A stretch of 37,561 bases of DNA from assembly GCA_023433775.1 (NCBI GenBank), contig JAEYTY010000121.1:1-37561 (forward strand). The letters run 5' to 3'. How positions within the stretch are numbered: position 1 is the first letter of the stretch; the number at the start of each line of letters is the position of its first letter. Below are positions 16,223-23,373 of the stretch, in pieces. Made by a program: the position numbers and the translations under genes. Below the pieces are notes generated by a model, which was not told where the DNA came from, searched no databases, and saw nothing but the letters and a program-made list of their open reading frames with translations. The stretch is from Pseudomonadota bacterium. Its GTDB lineage: Bacteria > Pseudomonadota > Alphaproteobacteria > Rhizobiales > Devosiaceae.

Positions 16223-17224
16223 ATGTCACAGCTCCAGCTTACCAATCTCTACAAGCGCTATGGCGCGGTCGAAATTCTCAAGGACATCAATCTCGACATC
16301 CGCTCGGGAGAGTTCATGGTGTTTGTGGGCCCATCAGGTTGCGGCAAGTCCACCCTGCTGCGCTGCATTGCCGGGCTCGAAGAAATTTCCGACGGCACGC
16401 TCAGGATCGACGGCGACGTCGTCAATGAGCGCGCACCCTCGCGGCGCGGCATCGCCATGGTGTTCCAGTCCTATGCGCTCTATCCGCATATGAATGTCTT
16501 CGACAACATGGCCTATGCGCTCAAGCTGCAGAAGACGCCAAAGGAGGAGATCAAGCGCAAGGTCGAGGCTGCGGCCAATACCCTGCAGCTCACGAAATAT
16601 CTTGATCGGCTGCCAAAGCAATTGTCCGGCGGCCAGCGCCAGCGTGTTGCCATTGGCCGCGCCATTGTGCGCGATCCGAAAGTGTTCCTGTTCGACGAGC
16701 CGCTATCCAATCTCGACGCCGCCCTGCGCGTGCAGACGCGCATCGAAATCGCCAAGCTGCATGAGGGCATGGACAAGGTCACCATGATCTATGTGACCCA
16801 TGACCAGGTTGAGGCCATGACGCTAGCCGATCGCATCTGCGTGCTGCGCGACGGGCGCATCGAGCAGGTCGGCACGCCGATGGAGCTCTACGAAACCCCG
16901 GCCAGTCTTTTCGTCGCCGGGTTCATCGGCTCGCCCAAGATGAATTTCATCACCGGCGCCAAGGCCGAGGCCCACAATTGCGCGACGCTGGGCATTCGCG
17001 GCGAGCACATGCTGGTCAAGCCCGATGGCGTCTGGGAAGGCAAGGTCATCCACACCGAAAATCTCGGCGCCGACACCTATCTCTATCTCGAAATGGGGAC
17101 TGGGGAGCCGGTTGTGGTCCGCCTTGAAGGCTCAGCGCAATATCATGCGGGCGACACGATCCGCGTTTCGCCCATGGATGACAAAATTCACCGCTTTGAT
17201 GAGGCCGGCAAGCCGATCCGCTAG
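16223..17224 (+). CDS. aglK: Alpha-glucoside ABC transporter ATPase AglK (MalK/UgpC type)
   Basis: This 333-residue cytoplasmic ATPase has Walker A GPSGCGKST at 36-44, Q-loop FQSYALYPHM near 81-90, signature LSGGQRQRVAIGRA at 134-147 and Walker B VFLFDEPLSNLDA at 154-166. A shortened MalK-like regulatory/TOBE domain follows (GIRGEHMLVKPDGVWEGKVIHTENLGADTYLYLEM...). At 333 residues it is slightly shorter than the roughly 360 usual for this group, through a compact C-terminal domain. The start follows GGAGG, 12 bases after aglG. In rhizobial agl operons an alpha-glucosidase gene (aglA) normally lies between aglG and aglK; here it is absent. Confidence 0.9.
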   Translation: MSQLQLTNLYKRYGAVEILKDINLDIRSGEFMVFVGPSGCGKSTLLRCIAGLEEISDGTLRIDGDVVNERAPSRRGIAMVFQSYALYPHMNVFDNMAYALKLQKTPKEEIKRKVEAAANTLQLTKYLDRLPKQLSGGQRQRVAIGRAIVRDPKVFLFDEPLSNLDAALRVQTRIEIAKLHEGMDKVTMIYVTHDQVEAMTLADRICVLRDGRIEQVGTPMELYETPASLFVAGFIGSPKMNFITGAKAEAHNCATLGIRGEHMLVKPDGVWEGKVIHTENLGADTYLYLEMGTGEPVVVRLEGSAQYHAGDTIRVSPMDDKIHRFDEAGKPIR

Positions 17225-17284
17225 GGACCACGCCACACCAAGCGCTGCTCATAAATTCAAGTTGGAGCGTCATTCCCGCGCAGC

Positions 17285-17320
17285 AAGGAACTTCCGTTTT
17301 AAAACCGGAGTTCCTTTTGC
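17285..17320. repeat. Long imperfect palindrome between aglK and thuA
   Basis: An approximately 33-base palindrome is centred at 17300/17301: left arm AAGGAAC.TTCCG.TTTT, right arm AAAA.CCGGA.GTTCCTT, with single-base offsets. The preceding sequence GTCATTCCCGCG (17269-17280) looks like the start of a common REP-type chromosomal repeat. It could be a mobile REP remnant or an mRNA hairpin separating aglK from thuAB. Confidence 0.5.
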
Positions 17321-17391
17321 GTGGGCTCGACGCGTTAAACACGACCCGTCCGGCGCCTCCCCGCTGTGACGACGTTAACAGGAGACCAGAA

Positions 17392-18180
17392 ATGCCGATC
17401 CGTACACTCGTCTGGGGCGAGAACGTCCACGAGAAAAAGAACAAGACCGTCGCCCAGATCTATCCCGACGGGATGCACAACCAGATTGCGTCTTTGCTTA
17501 AGTCGGACGCCAATATTTCGGTCAAGACCACGACCCTGCAGGACCCCGAACACGGCTGCACCGAAGAGGCGCTGGCCAATACCGATGTTCTGATCTGGTG
17601 GGGTCATCAGGCCCATGAAGAAGTGGACGACGCCGTGGTCAAGCGCGTCATGCAGCATGTCTGGCAGGGCATGGGGCTGATCGTTCTGCATTCCGGCCAC
17701 CATTCCAAGGTGTTCCGCGGCCTTATGGGTTCGCCGGCCAACCTGCACTGGCGCGAGGCCGGTGAACGCGAACGGCTCTGGGTCATCAATCCCGGCCATC
17801 CCATCGCCAGGGATCTGCCGCCCTATTTCGAGCTCGAATACGAGGAAATGTATGGCGAGCCCTTCAGCGTGCCGGAGCCGCTGGAAACAGTGTTCGTCTC
17901 ATGGTTCCAGGGCGGCGAAGTCTTCCGCTCGGGCCTGACCTATCGCCGTGGCGCGGGCAATATCTTCTATTTCCGCCCCGGCCACGAAACCTACCCAACC
18001 TATCACGACGCCAATGTCGGCAAGGTGCTGCGCAATGCCGTCAACTGGGCCTACAACGGCCAGCGTCACGCCCATCTGCTCAAGGCGCCGAACACGCCAA
18101 CAGCCGAGGCGCCGGAGAAGATCGAAGAACGTGGTCCCAAGCTTTCGGCAGAGGACCACGCCGGCGAAGTTAAGGCATAA
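17392..18180 (+). CDS. thuA: ThuA family protein (disaccharide utilisation)
   Basis: This 262-residue cytoplasmic protein starts at ATG 17392 behind CAGGAG. It belongs to the ThuA family (PF06283), with a class I glutamine-amidotransferase-like fold. Visible landmarks are TLVWGENVHEKKNKTVAQIYPDGMHNQIASLL at 4-35, DVLIWWGHQAHEEVDD, GLIVLHSGHHSKVFRGLMG and GNIFYFRPGHETYPTYHDANVGKVLRNAVNWA. In Sinorhizobium meliloti, thuA and thuB are needed for trehalose, maltose and sucrose use, with ThuB making 3-keto-disaccharides; ThuA acts in the same route, but its exact reaction is less settled. The length matches the S. meliloti protein as I recall it. It lies 167 bases after aglK and 93 bases before a Gfo/Idh dehydrogenase gene, so the whole set is probably one operon. 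The charged tail after residue 235 is likely disordered. Confidence 0.83.
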   Translation: MPIRTLVWGENVHEKKNKTVAQIYPDGMHNQIASLLKSDANISVKTTTLQDPEHGCTEEALANTDVLIWWGHQAHEEVDDAVVKRVMQHVWQGMGLIVLHSGHHSKVFRGLMGSPANLHWREAGERERLWVINPGHPIARDLPPYFELEYEEMYGEPFSVPEPLETVFVSWFQGGEVFRSGLTYRRGAGNIFYFRPGHETYPTYHDANVGKVLRNAVNWAYNGQRHAHLLKAPNTPTAEAPEKIEERGPKLSAEDHAGEVKA

Positions 18181-18243
18181 TCTCCTGCGAGCCTGAGCCG
18201 TCCCAGGGCCGCGCTTAGGCGCGGATATCTGACACTACATAGC

Positions 18244-18260
18244 GGCCGTTGCGAACGGCC
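18244..18260 (+). repeat. Small hairpin before the ThuB-like gene
   Basis: GGCCGTT-GCG-AACGGCC is a perfect seven-pair stem with a three-base loop, ending directly before the AAGGAAG ribosome site of the next gene. It could tune translation or mark an RNA-processing site in the thuA-thuB spacer. Confidence 0.45.
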
Positions 18261-18273
18261 AAGGAAGCGAACG

Positions 18274-19317
18274 ATGCGTATCCTCATTCTGGGTACTGGC
18301 GGCATGGCCAATCAACATGCCAACCATTTCGCCACCATTGAAGGCGTCACCCTGGCCGGCGGCGTCGACGTGGACCCCTCACGCGTCGAAGCCTTCTGCG
18401 CCACGCACAATATCGAGCGGGGTTTCGGCTCTCTCGATGCGGCGCTAGCCTGGGGCGAGTTCGATGCCGTGGCCAATGTGACGCCGGACAGCGTCCATTA
18501 TCCAACCACCATGGCGGCCCTGGCCGGCGGCAAGCACGTCTTCTGCGAAAAGCCGCTGGCGACCGACCATGCCCGTGCCCTCGAAATGACCGAGACGGCA
18601 GAGCGGCTTGGCCTCATCAACATGGTCAATCTCACCTATCGCAACGTGGCCCAGTTGCAGAAAGCGCGCGAAATCGTCCAGTCGGGCGCCGTCGGTACGG
18701 TCAAGCATTTCGAGGCGAGCTATCTGCAGAGCTGGCTGGTTTCAAAGGCCTGGGGCGACTGGCGCACGGAAAGCCAGTGGCTTTGGCGCCTCTCCAAGCG
18801 CCACGGCTCCAATGGCGTGCTCGGCGATATCGGCGTGCATATTCTCGACTTTGCCGCCTATGGCGCGGGCAGCGATTTCAGCCGCGTATTCTGCCGTCTC
18901 GAAACCTTCGACAAGGCGCCGGACAATCGCATCGGCGAATATGATCTCGACGCCAATGACAGCTTTGCCATGACGGCGCAGCTGGAAAACGGCGCGCTGG
19001 GCGTGGTCCATGCCAGCCGCTGGGCCACCGGGCATTTCAACGAGCTGCGCCTGCGCGTTTATGGCGAGCTTGGTTCGGTGGAGGTGCAGCATCGCCACGA
19101 TGGCTCCAAGCTTTACACCTGCCTGGGCGACGACGCGGAAACCGGCAAGTGGACCGATGTTGAGGTCGATCCCGTCCCCACCAATTACGAGCGCTTCGTG
19201 GAAGCCGTCCGCACGGGGCAGAATCTCGAGCCCAGCTTCCGCCATGCCACCAATATCCAGAAGGTTCTGGACATGGCCGGCGTCACCGAACGAGATCGCG
19301 CCGAGCATCGCATCTAA
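18274..19317 (+). CDS. thuB: Gfo/Idh/MocA family oxidoreductase (ThuB-like)
   Basis: This 347-residue NAD(P)-dependent dehydrogenase starts at ATG 18274 behind AAGGAAG. The Rossmann N terminus is MRILILGTGGMANQHANHFATIEGV (GxGGMAxxHA), followed by the family hallmark CEKPLA at about 91-96, where the Lys is catalytic. HGSNGVLGDIGVHILDFAAYGAG, at about 177-195, contains the Gfo/Idh GxxxDxxxH signature. C-terminal domain residues such as RWATGHFNELRLRVYGELGSVEVQH are typical of the family. By context with thuA and an alpha-glucoside importer I call it ThuB-like, expected to oxidise C3 of a disaccharide glucose unit. Similar proteins act on other sugars and inositols, so the substrate is inferred. 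It is the last gene of the operon, followed by a GC hairpin. Confidence 0.82.
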   Translation: MRILILGTGGMANQHANHFATIEGVTLAGGVDVDPSRVEAFCATHNIERGFGSLDAALAWGEFDAVANVTPDSVHYPTTMAALAGGKHVFCEKPLATDHARALEMTETAERLGLINMVNLTYRNVAQLQKAREIVQSGAVGTVKHFEASYLQSWLVSKAWGDWRTESQWLWRLSKRHGSNGVLGDIGVHILDFAAYGAGSDFSRVFCRLETFDKAPDNRIGEYDLDANDSFAMTAQLENGALGVVHASRWATGHFNELRLRVYGELGSVEVQHRHDGSKLYTCLGDDAETGKWTDVEVDPVPTNYERFVEAVRTGQNLEPSFRHATNIQKVLDMAGVTERDRAEHRI

Positions 19318-19324
19318 TAGAAAA

Positions 19325-19344
19325 GGCCCCGCAAAAGCGGGGCC
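19325..19344 (+). terminator. Terminator after the agl-thuAB operon
   Basis: GGCCCCGC-AAAA-GCGGGGCC is a perfect eight-pair stem with an AAAA loop, seven bases after the operon's last stop. The tract after it (GTCCTTCATT) is only moderately T-rich, so termination may be incomplete. Confidence 0.75.
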
Positions 19345-19491
19345 GTCCTTCATTCCGAAGACCGATTAGCCGCGGTCGGCTCCCCGGGCAGCGACTTTGC
19401 CGTCGCGCCCACATCCTGAAAATGTGATCGGCCTTGCAACCATGCGAGGGGCTGCCGATTTACGTGTTCATCTTAGTTTGGGAGCAACAAT

Positions 19492-19743
19492 ATGAGCATT
19501 ATCTGGGCCATCATCATCGGCTTCTTCGCCGGCCTCGTGGCCAAGTGGATCACCCCGGGCGACAACAAGCCGTCCGGCTTTATTCTCACCACTGTCTTGG
19601 GCGTCGTTGGCTCGGTTCTCGCCACCTGGCTCGGCCAGCAGATCGGCTGGTATGGCGCGGGCGACAGCGCCGGCTTCATCGCCTCCATCGTGGGCGCGGT
19701 CATCATCCTGCTGATCTGGGGCCAGATCGCCCGCCGCCGCTGA
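19492..19743 (+). CDS. GlsB/YeaQ/YmgE family small membrane protein
   Basis: This 83-residue inner-membrane protein consists almost entirely of three hydrophobic segments: IIWAIIIGFFAGLVAKWI, GFILTTVLGVVGSVLATWLG and GFIASIVGAVIILLIWGQIARRR. It has the Gly-rich pattern of the transglycosylase-associated protein family (PF04226), members of which are often stress-induced; despite the family name no enzyme activity is established. The start ATG 19492 follows GGGAG. It is monocistronic, with a strong terminator 24 bases after the stop. Confidence 0.85.
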   Translation: MSIIWAIIIGFFAGLVAKWITPGDNKPSGFILTTVLGVVGSVLATWLGQQIGWYGAGDSAGFIASIVGAVIILLIWGQIARRR

Positions 19744-19767
19744 TCCCCTGATCTGATGATCATGAAG

Positions 19768-19791
19768 GGCGCCTCGCGAGGCGCCTTTTTT
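19768..19791 (+). terminator. Rho-independent terminator
   Basis: GGCGCCTC-GC-GAGGCGCC followed by six T bases forms a perfect eight-pair stem after the GlsB-like gene. This is a strong intrinsic terminator. Confidence 0.92.
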
Positions 19792-19882
19792 ATTGGCCAC
19801 AACGCCTTAGCGTCCGCTCAAAAAACAGGCAGCGTCAGTCTTCCCAAGGGAACTTTGGCACAGGGATCGGTGTTCAAGCAGC

Positions 19883-20257
19883 ATGGAAACACCCTCTGTC
19901 TCTGCGCGATATTTCCTGGTGGTCGACGATGAACCTTTGGTTCGCATGGACCTCGCCGATCTCGTCAGAACTTGTGGCCTTGAACCCCTTGAAGCGGGCA
20001 CAACGGCGGAGGCACTCCGCATCCTTGATCTGCAGAGCGAGTCCATTGTCGAGCTCATCACGGATGTGAACATGCCCGGCCATCGCAACGGCATGGTGCT
20101 CGCCAATCATGTGCGGGTCATGTGGCCCCATATCCGCATCATCGTGCTGTCCGCGGGGCGCCTGCCCATGTCGGGCGAACTTCCCGAAAACACCCTGTTT
20201 GTCGCCCAGCCCTGGGCGTCCGACGAACTGGCCTCAATGATTTCGCCACCAGCCTGA
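19883..20257 (+). CDS. Single-domain response regulator with a substituted conserved lysine
   Basis: This 124-residue CheY-like receiver has no output domain. The acidic pair is D15-D16 (LVVDDEPLVRMDLADLV), the phospho-acceptor is D61 (ITDVNMPG) and the conserved hydroxyl residue is S90 (IIVLSAG). The normally invariant lysine before the cis-proline (usually KP) is glutamine: FVAQPW, with Q109-P110. The codon is CAG, read directly. Loss of this lysine usually disturbs phosphorylation-induced signalling, so the protein may be constitutive, a phosphate sink or a pseudo-receiver. No histidine kinase lies nearby. The start ATG 19883 (METPSVSARYFLVVDD) has no strong ribosome site (AAGCAGC). Such orphan single-domain regulators are common in Hyphomicrobiales. 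Confidence 0.85.
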   Translation: METPSVSARYFLVVDDEPLVRMDLADLVRTCGLEPLEAGTTAEALRILDLQSESIVELITDVNMPGHRNGMVLANHVRVMWPHIRIIVLSAGRLPMSGELPENTLFVAQPWASDELASMISPPA

Positions 20258-20270
20258 GCGGCAAAAGAAA

Positions 20271-20292
20271 AGGGCGCCCGTAAAGGCGCCCT
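20271..20292. terminator. Terminator between convergent genes
   Basis: AGGGCGCC-CGTAAA-GGCGCCCT has perfect eight-base arms between the convergent response-regulator and 5'-nucleotidase genes. Read on the minus strand the stem is followed by TTTCTTTTGC, so it serves the nucleotidase gene best. It may also work, more weakly, for the plus-strand gene. Confidence 0.82.
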
Positions 20293-20313
20293 CTCAACTT
20301 CCAGCCGGCCCGC

Positions 20314-21915
20314 TTATTTTACGGTGATGCGGCCGTCCGTATAGGGCGTGTAGGTGCCGCCCTGCTTGGCGATATAGTCCTTCACGACTTCTTCCAGCGG
20401 CGGGCCGAAGTCATAGGGATTGTCGCCTTCGGCGAAAGTGCCGTAGCCGTCGCCGCCACCACGCACATAATTGTTGGTCACGATGATGTAGTTGGCTTCC
20501 TCGTCAATCGGCACCCAGCTGTCGCCTTCGCCCTTGACCATCACATCGCTGACGCGGCTGCCGGCAGGCTGCTTGACGTCAAAGGCATATTTCAGCCCGG
20601 CCACCTGCGCGAAGCGGCCGGCACCATTTTCGATGTCGCTCACGCCGTTTTCCAGCGCTTCGATAACGTCCGCACCGCTAATTTCGACAGTGGCGAGGGT
20701 GTTGGAGAAGGGCAGCACGGTCAGCACGTCGCCGATGGTGATTTCACCTGCATCGATGGACGAACGGATACCGCCGCCATTCTGGAAGGCAATGGTAGCG
20801 CCCTGGTCGGCCACGCGATCAAGGATAGCATCGGCCAGCAAATTGCCCATAGAACATTCCATGGCGCGGCAGACTTCGCGCGAGCCTTCGAGCTTGTCCG
20901 TGGCCGTGCCGATGACCGTGCTGGTCAGCTCAGCAATGGGCTCTGCCAGTTCGGCCAGCTGACCCTTGAAATCTTCATTGGCGGTGACCGAAGCGTCGAT
21001 CAGGAAGGGCTGGCCTTCGGCCTTGGTGACAACGCCATTGTCATCCCAGGTCACGGCGATATCGCCCAGATATTTGCCATACTGGTTGGCCTGAACCACC
21101 GGCACTTCAATGCCGTCGGGGTTCTTCACCATGGTCGGGTAGGGCCCGACAGCGCCTTCCATCGAGCCGAGCAGGGAGTGGCTGTGTCCGCCGACAATCA
21201 CGTCGACCAGCGGCACGTCTGCGGCCAGTTGCAGATCGACCGTATAGCCGATGTGGCTGAGCAGGATGATTTTCTTGACGCCGGCGGCGTCGAGGGCTGC
21301 GGCCGTGTCGCGGACATATTCGAACACATCGTTGAATTCGATAAACTCGCCGGGCGAGGCGATATCAGGCGTGTCCTCAGTGGTTGCGCCGATAATGCCG
21401 ACCTTTTCGCCGCCGATTTCGATGACGTAGGAGCCCTTGATCTTACCGGCCAGATGCGGATCGCGGGTGACGTCGAAATTGCCGCCGATGATCGGGAATT
21501 CTGCCGCCTCGATGAATTTCAGGAATTCTTCCGGACCATCATCGAATTCGTGATTGCCCGTCGCGACGACGTCAAAGCCCATCTGGTTGAAGAAGTCGGA
21601 AACAACCTTGGATTTGTAGGTCGTGTAGTAGAGCGAGCCCTGGAAATTGTCGCCTGCCGAAAGCAGCAGCGAATTGCCGTCCGCGTAGCCCGCGCGCGTG
21701 TCGTCGATGATGGTCTTGAGACGGGCAATGCCGCCAAAGCACTCACCGGCAGCGTCGGTTTCAGCATCGCAATTGGAATCAGTGCCCGTAATTGGGTCGA
21801 AGCGCGAGTGGAAATCGTTGATGTGCAGGATATTGAGTGTGAACTCGGCCTGCGCTGCACTGGAGAATCCGGCGCAGAGGGCGAGCGCGGTTGCGCCCAG
21901 CAGTATCTTTTTCAT
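20314..21915 (-). CDS. Periplasmic 5'-nucleotidase / UDP-sugar hydrolase family metallophosphatase
   Basis: This 533-residue exported enzyme starts at ATG 21913-21915 with a signal peptide (MKKILLGATALALCAGFSSAAQA-E). The N-terminal calcineurin-like metallophosphatase domain has all the metal-binding motifs: LHINDFHSR (D34, H36), AGDNFQG (87-93), GNHEFDDG (N121, H122), LLSHIG (H221) and GGHSHSLLG (242-250). The C-terminal 5_nucleotid_C domain shows AFQNGGGIRSSIDAGEITIGDVLTVLPFSNTL and NYVRGGGDGY. It would dephosphorylate extracellular nucleotides or UDP-sugars to scavenge nucleosides and phosphate. An upstream extension to 22089 is open but has no support; AGGG lies just ahead of the chosen start. 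It is monocistronic, with a terminator after its stop. Confidence 0.9.
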   Translation of the reverse strand: MKKILLGATALALCAGFSSAAQAEFTLNILHINDFHSRFDPITGTDSNCDAETDAAGECFGGIARLKTIIDDTRAGYADGNSLLLSAGDNFQGSLYYTTYKSKVVSDFFNQMGFDVVATGNHEFDDGPEEFLKFIEAAEFPIIGGNFDVTRDPHLAGKIKGSYVIEIGGEKVGIIGATTEDTPDIASPGEFIEFNDVFEYVRDTAAALDAAGVKKIILLSHIGYTVDLQLAADVPLVDVIVGGHSHSLLGSMEGAVGPYPTMVKNPDGIEVPVVQANQYGKYLGDIAVTWDDNGVVTKAEGQPFLIDASVTANEDFKGQLAELAEPIAELTSTVIGTATDKLEGSREVCRAMECSMGNLLADAILDRVADQGATIAFQNGGGIRSSIDAGEITIGDVLTVLPFSNTLATVEISGADVIEALENGVSDIENGAGRFAQVAGLKYAFDVKQPAGSRVSDVMVKGEGDSWVPIDEEANYIIVTNNYVRGGGDGYGTFAEGDNPYDFGPPLEEVVKDYIAKQGGTYTPYTDGRITVK

Positions 21916-22138
21916 CCCTGTCTTCCCTTTTTGCTCTTGGCAATCGACGCCACCAATCTGACCAAACCCGTCGGGCAGGGTCTGACGACGTTGGGAAGAG
22001 TTAACCAGTTCCTTGTGACAGATGAAAGTGGACCTTTTGGTCAAATTTTTTGGGCTGGGCTGCTCCGGCCGGCAATAACCCGGCAGCAAGGGTTTGCGCC
22101 TATCATCCCGGCGAGTTCATGTCAGAAAGCGTAGCAAG

Positions 22139-22600
22139 ATGAGTTTCGCCCTTGAAAGCCTGATACGGCAAATGCCGGACCCCGTTCCCGCCTTGCCCAG
22201 GGAGCCGGGCTTTGTCTCATTCGCCCTGATCGGCGGCATGGGCATTCTGGCCTTTCTGGCGCTCAATGGCCTTGCCGGCATGGTCACGCCCGAGGGGTTG
22301 GGCATGGTGGGCATGGCGCTCTGCTATCTTGTGGTGCTTTTCCCCGTCTATCGCTTGCACCGCCATTTCACCTTCGCCTCCGATGCAAGGCACAGTCTGG
22401 CTCTGCCCCGCTATCTGGCCGTGCAGGCCGGCACCTTCCTGGTGGCCAGCCTCTTTGGGTTCGCGCTGACCGGGACGATGACAATTCCGAGCCTTTCATC
22501 AGCCCTTATCGTCCTCGTGCTGACCTCTGCGATCAATTTTGTCGCGGTGAAAAACTGGGCCTTTGCCCGCCAGAAATCACCCGTTCTGGCAGTCGCTTAG
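22139..22600 (+). CDS. GtrA-like membrane protein
   Basis: This 153-residue protein has four hydrophobic segments (FVSFALIGGMGILAFLALNGL, LGMVGMALCYLVVLFPVY, LAVQAGTFLVASLFGFALTG, SSALIVLVLTSAINFVAVKNWAF). The central HRHFTFAS and final NFVAVKNWAFAR fit the GtrA/DPMS_TM family pattern (N-F-x-x-x-R/K-x-W-x-F). GtrA proteins are thought to flip or help transfer polyprenyl-linked sugars across the inner membrane; here no glycosyltransferase gene is adjacent. I took ATG 22139 (MSFALESLIRQ); an in-frame start at 22094 would add 15 basic residues. The ribosome site is weak. Confidence 0.7.
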   Translation: MSFALESLIRQMPDPVPALPREPGFVSFALIGGMGILAFLALNGLAGMVTPEGLGMVGMALCYLVVLFPVYRLHRHFTFASDARHSLALPRYLAVQAGTFLVASLFGFALTGTMTIPSLSSALIVLVLTSAINFVAVKNWAFARQKSPVLAVA

Positions 22601-22667
22601 GTATTGCAATGCGCGCCGGCAAGCGGGTGTAGCGAAACAATCCGCACCCCGACGGGCTTACAATACC
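22600..22667. repeat. Inverted repeat between the GtrA-like and ThuA-like genes
   Basis: GGTATTG (22600-22606) and CAATACC (22661-22667) are perfect seven-base complements enclosing a segment that itself contains GGGTG/CACCC. The nested pairs could fold into a small RNA structure between the two genes, or mark a processing or termination site. There is no T-run. Confidence 0.3.
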
Positions 22668-22716
22668 GTTCCGCTAGGGTATTCTCCGCGCCGAATTGAT
22701 TTGCGGAGTTTCTCAT

Positions 22717-23367
22717 ATGCGTAGTGCTTTGATCGTCTATGGCGGCTGGGAAGGCCACGATCCTGAAGAATGTGCCGCCATCTATCGGCGCTGGCTGCAT
22801 GAGGATGGCTATTCGGTTCGCACCGCGACGGAAACCAGCGCCTTTGCTGACCCCGCGATCCACGATCTCTCCCTGATCATTCCGGTTTTCACCATGAGCA
22901 AGATCGCCAAGGAAGAGGTCGAAAACCTCACCAAGGCCGTCGAAAACGGCGTCGGTCTTGCCGGTCATCACGGCGGCATGAGCGATGCCTTCCGCGAAGC
23001 TGTCGATTACCAGTTCATGGTTGGCGGCCAGTGGGTCGCCCATCCGGGCAATATCATCGATTACACTGTCGATGTGACCAAGCCGGAAGACCCGATCATG
23101 GAGGGGATCAAAGCCAGCTTCCCCTACACCTCCGAGCAATATTACATGCATGTCGACCCCTCAAACGAGGTGCTGGCGACCACGACCTTTACCGGCGAAC
23201 ATGCCTATTGGATCGAGGGTGTGACGATGCCGGTGGTGTGGAAGCGCCACCATGGCAAGGGCAAGGTGTTCCACATGACCCTGGGCCATCAGGCCAAGGA
23301 ATTCGAGAATTCCAACATGGCCACCATCATGCGCCGCGGCATGAACTGGGCGGCGCGGGACGAATAG
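22717..23367 (+). CDS. ThuA-like domain protein, second paralogue
   Basis: This 216-residue protein has a ThuA-like amidotransferase fold and starts at ATG 22717 (MRSALIVYGGWEGH) behind GCGGAG. Landmarks are ALIVYGGWEGHDPEECAAIYRRWL at 3-26, SLIIPVFTMSKI, GLAGHHGGMSDAFREAVDYQFMVGGQW, and VVWKRHHGKGKVFHMTLGHQAKEF, where the His-rich segments line the family's putative active site. It is clearly different from the ThuA at 17392-18180 (shorter, with little shared outside the family pattern). Proteins of this type often accompany Gfo/Idh dehydrogenases and sugar transporters, but here the gene stands alone between gtrA and the nrsF-sigF genes. The reaction is unknown. Confidence 0.8.
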   Translation: MRSALIVYGGWEGHDPEECAAIYRRWLHEDGYSVRTATETSAFADPAIHDLSLIIPVFTMSKIAKEEVENLTKAVENGVGLAGHHGGMSDAFREAVDYQFMVGGQWVAHPGNIIDYTVDVTKPEDPIMEGIKASFPYTSEQYYMHVDPSNEVLATTTFTGEHAYWIEGVTMPVVWKRHHGKGKVFHMTLGHQAKEFENSNMATIMRRGMNWAARDE

Positions 23368-23373
23368 TCCCAC

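Noticed and set aside
17236..17391. Upstream extension of thuA to 17317
   Set aside because: It would include the palindrome region and has no ribosome site; ATG 17392 follows CAGGAG and begins at the family's N terminus.
21980..22030. Possible Pho box (CTGTCAC-like, minus strand) before the 5'-nucleotidase gene
   Set aside because: Only one half fits; the second half is displaced and does not give the 11-base periodicity of a Pho box.
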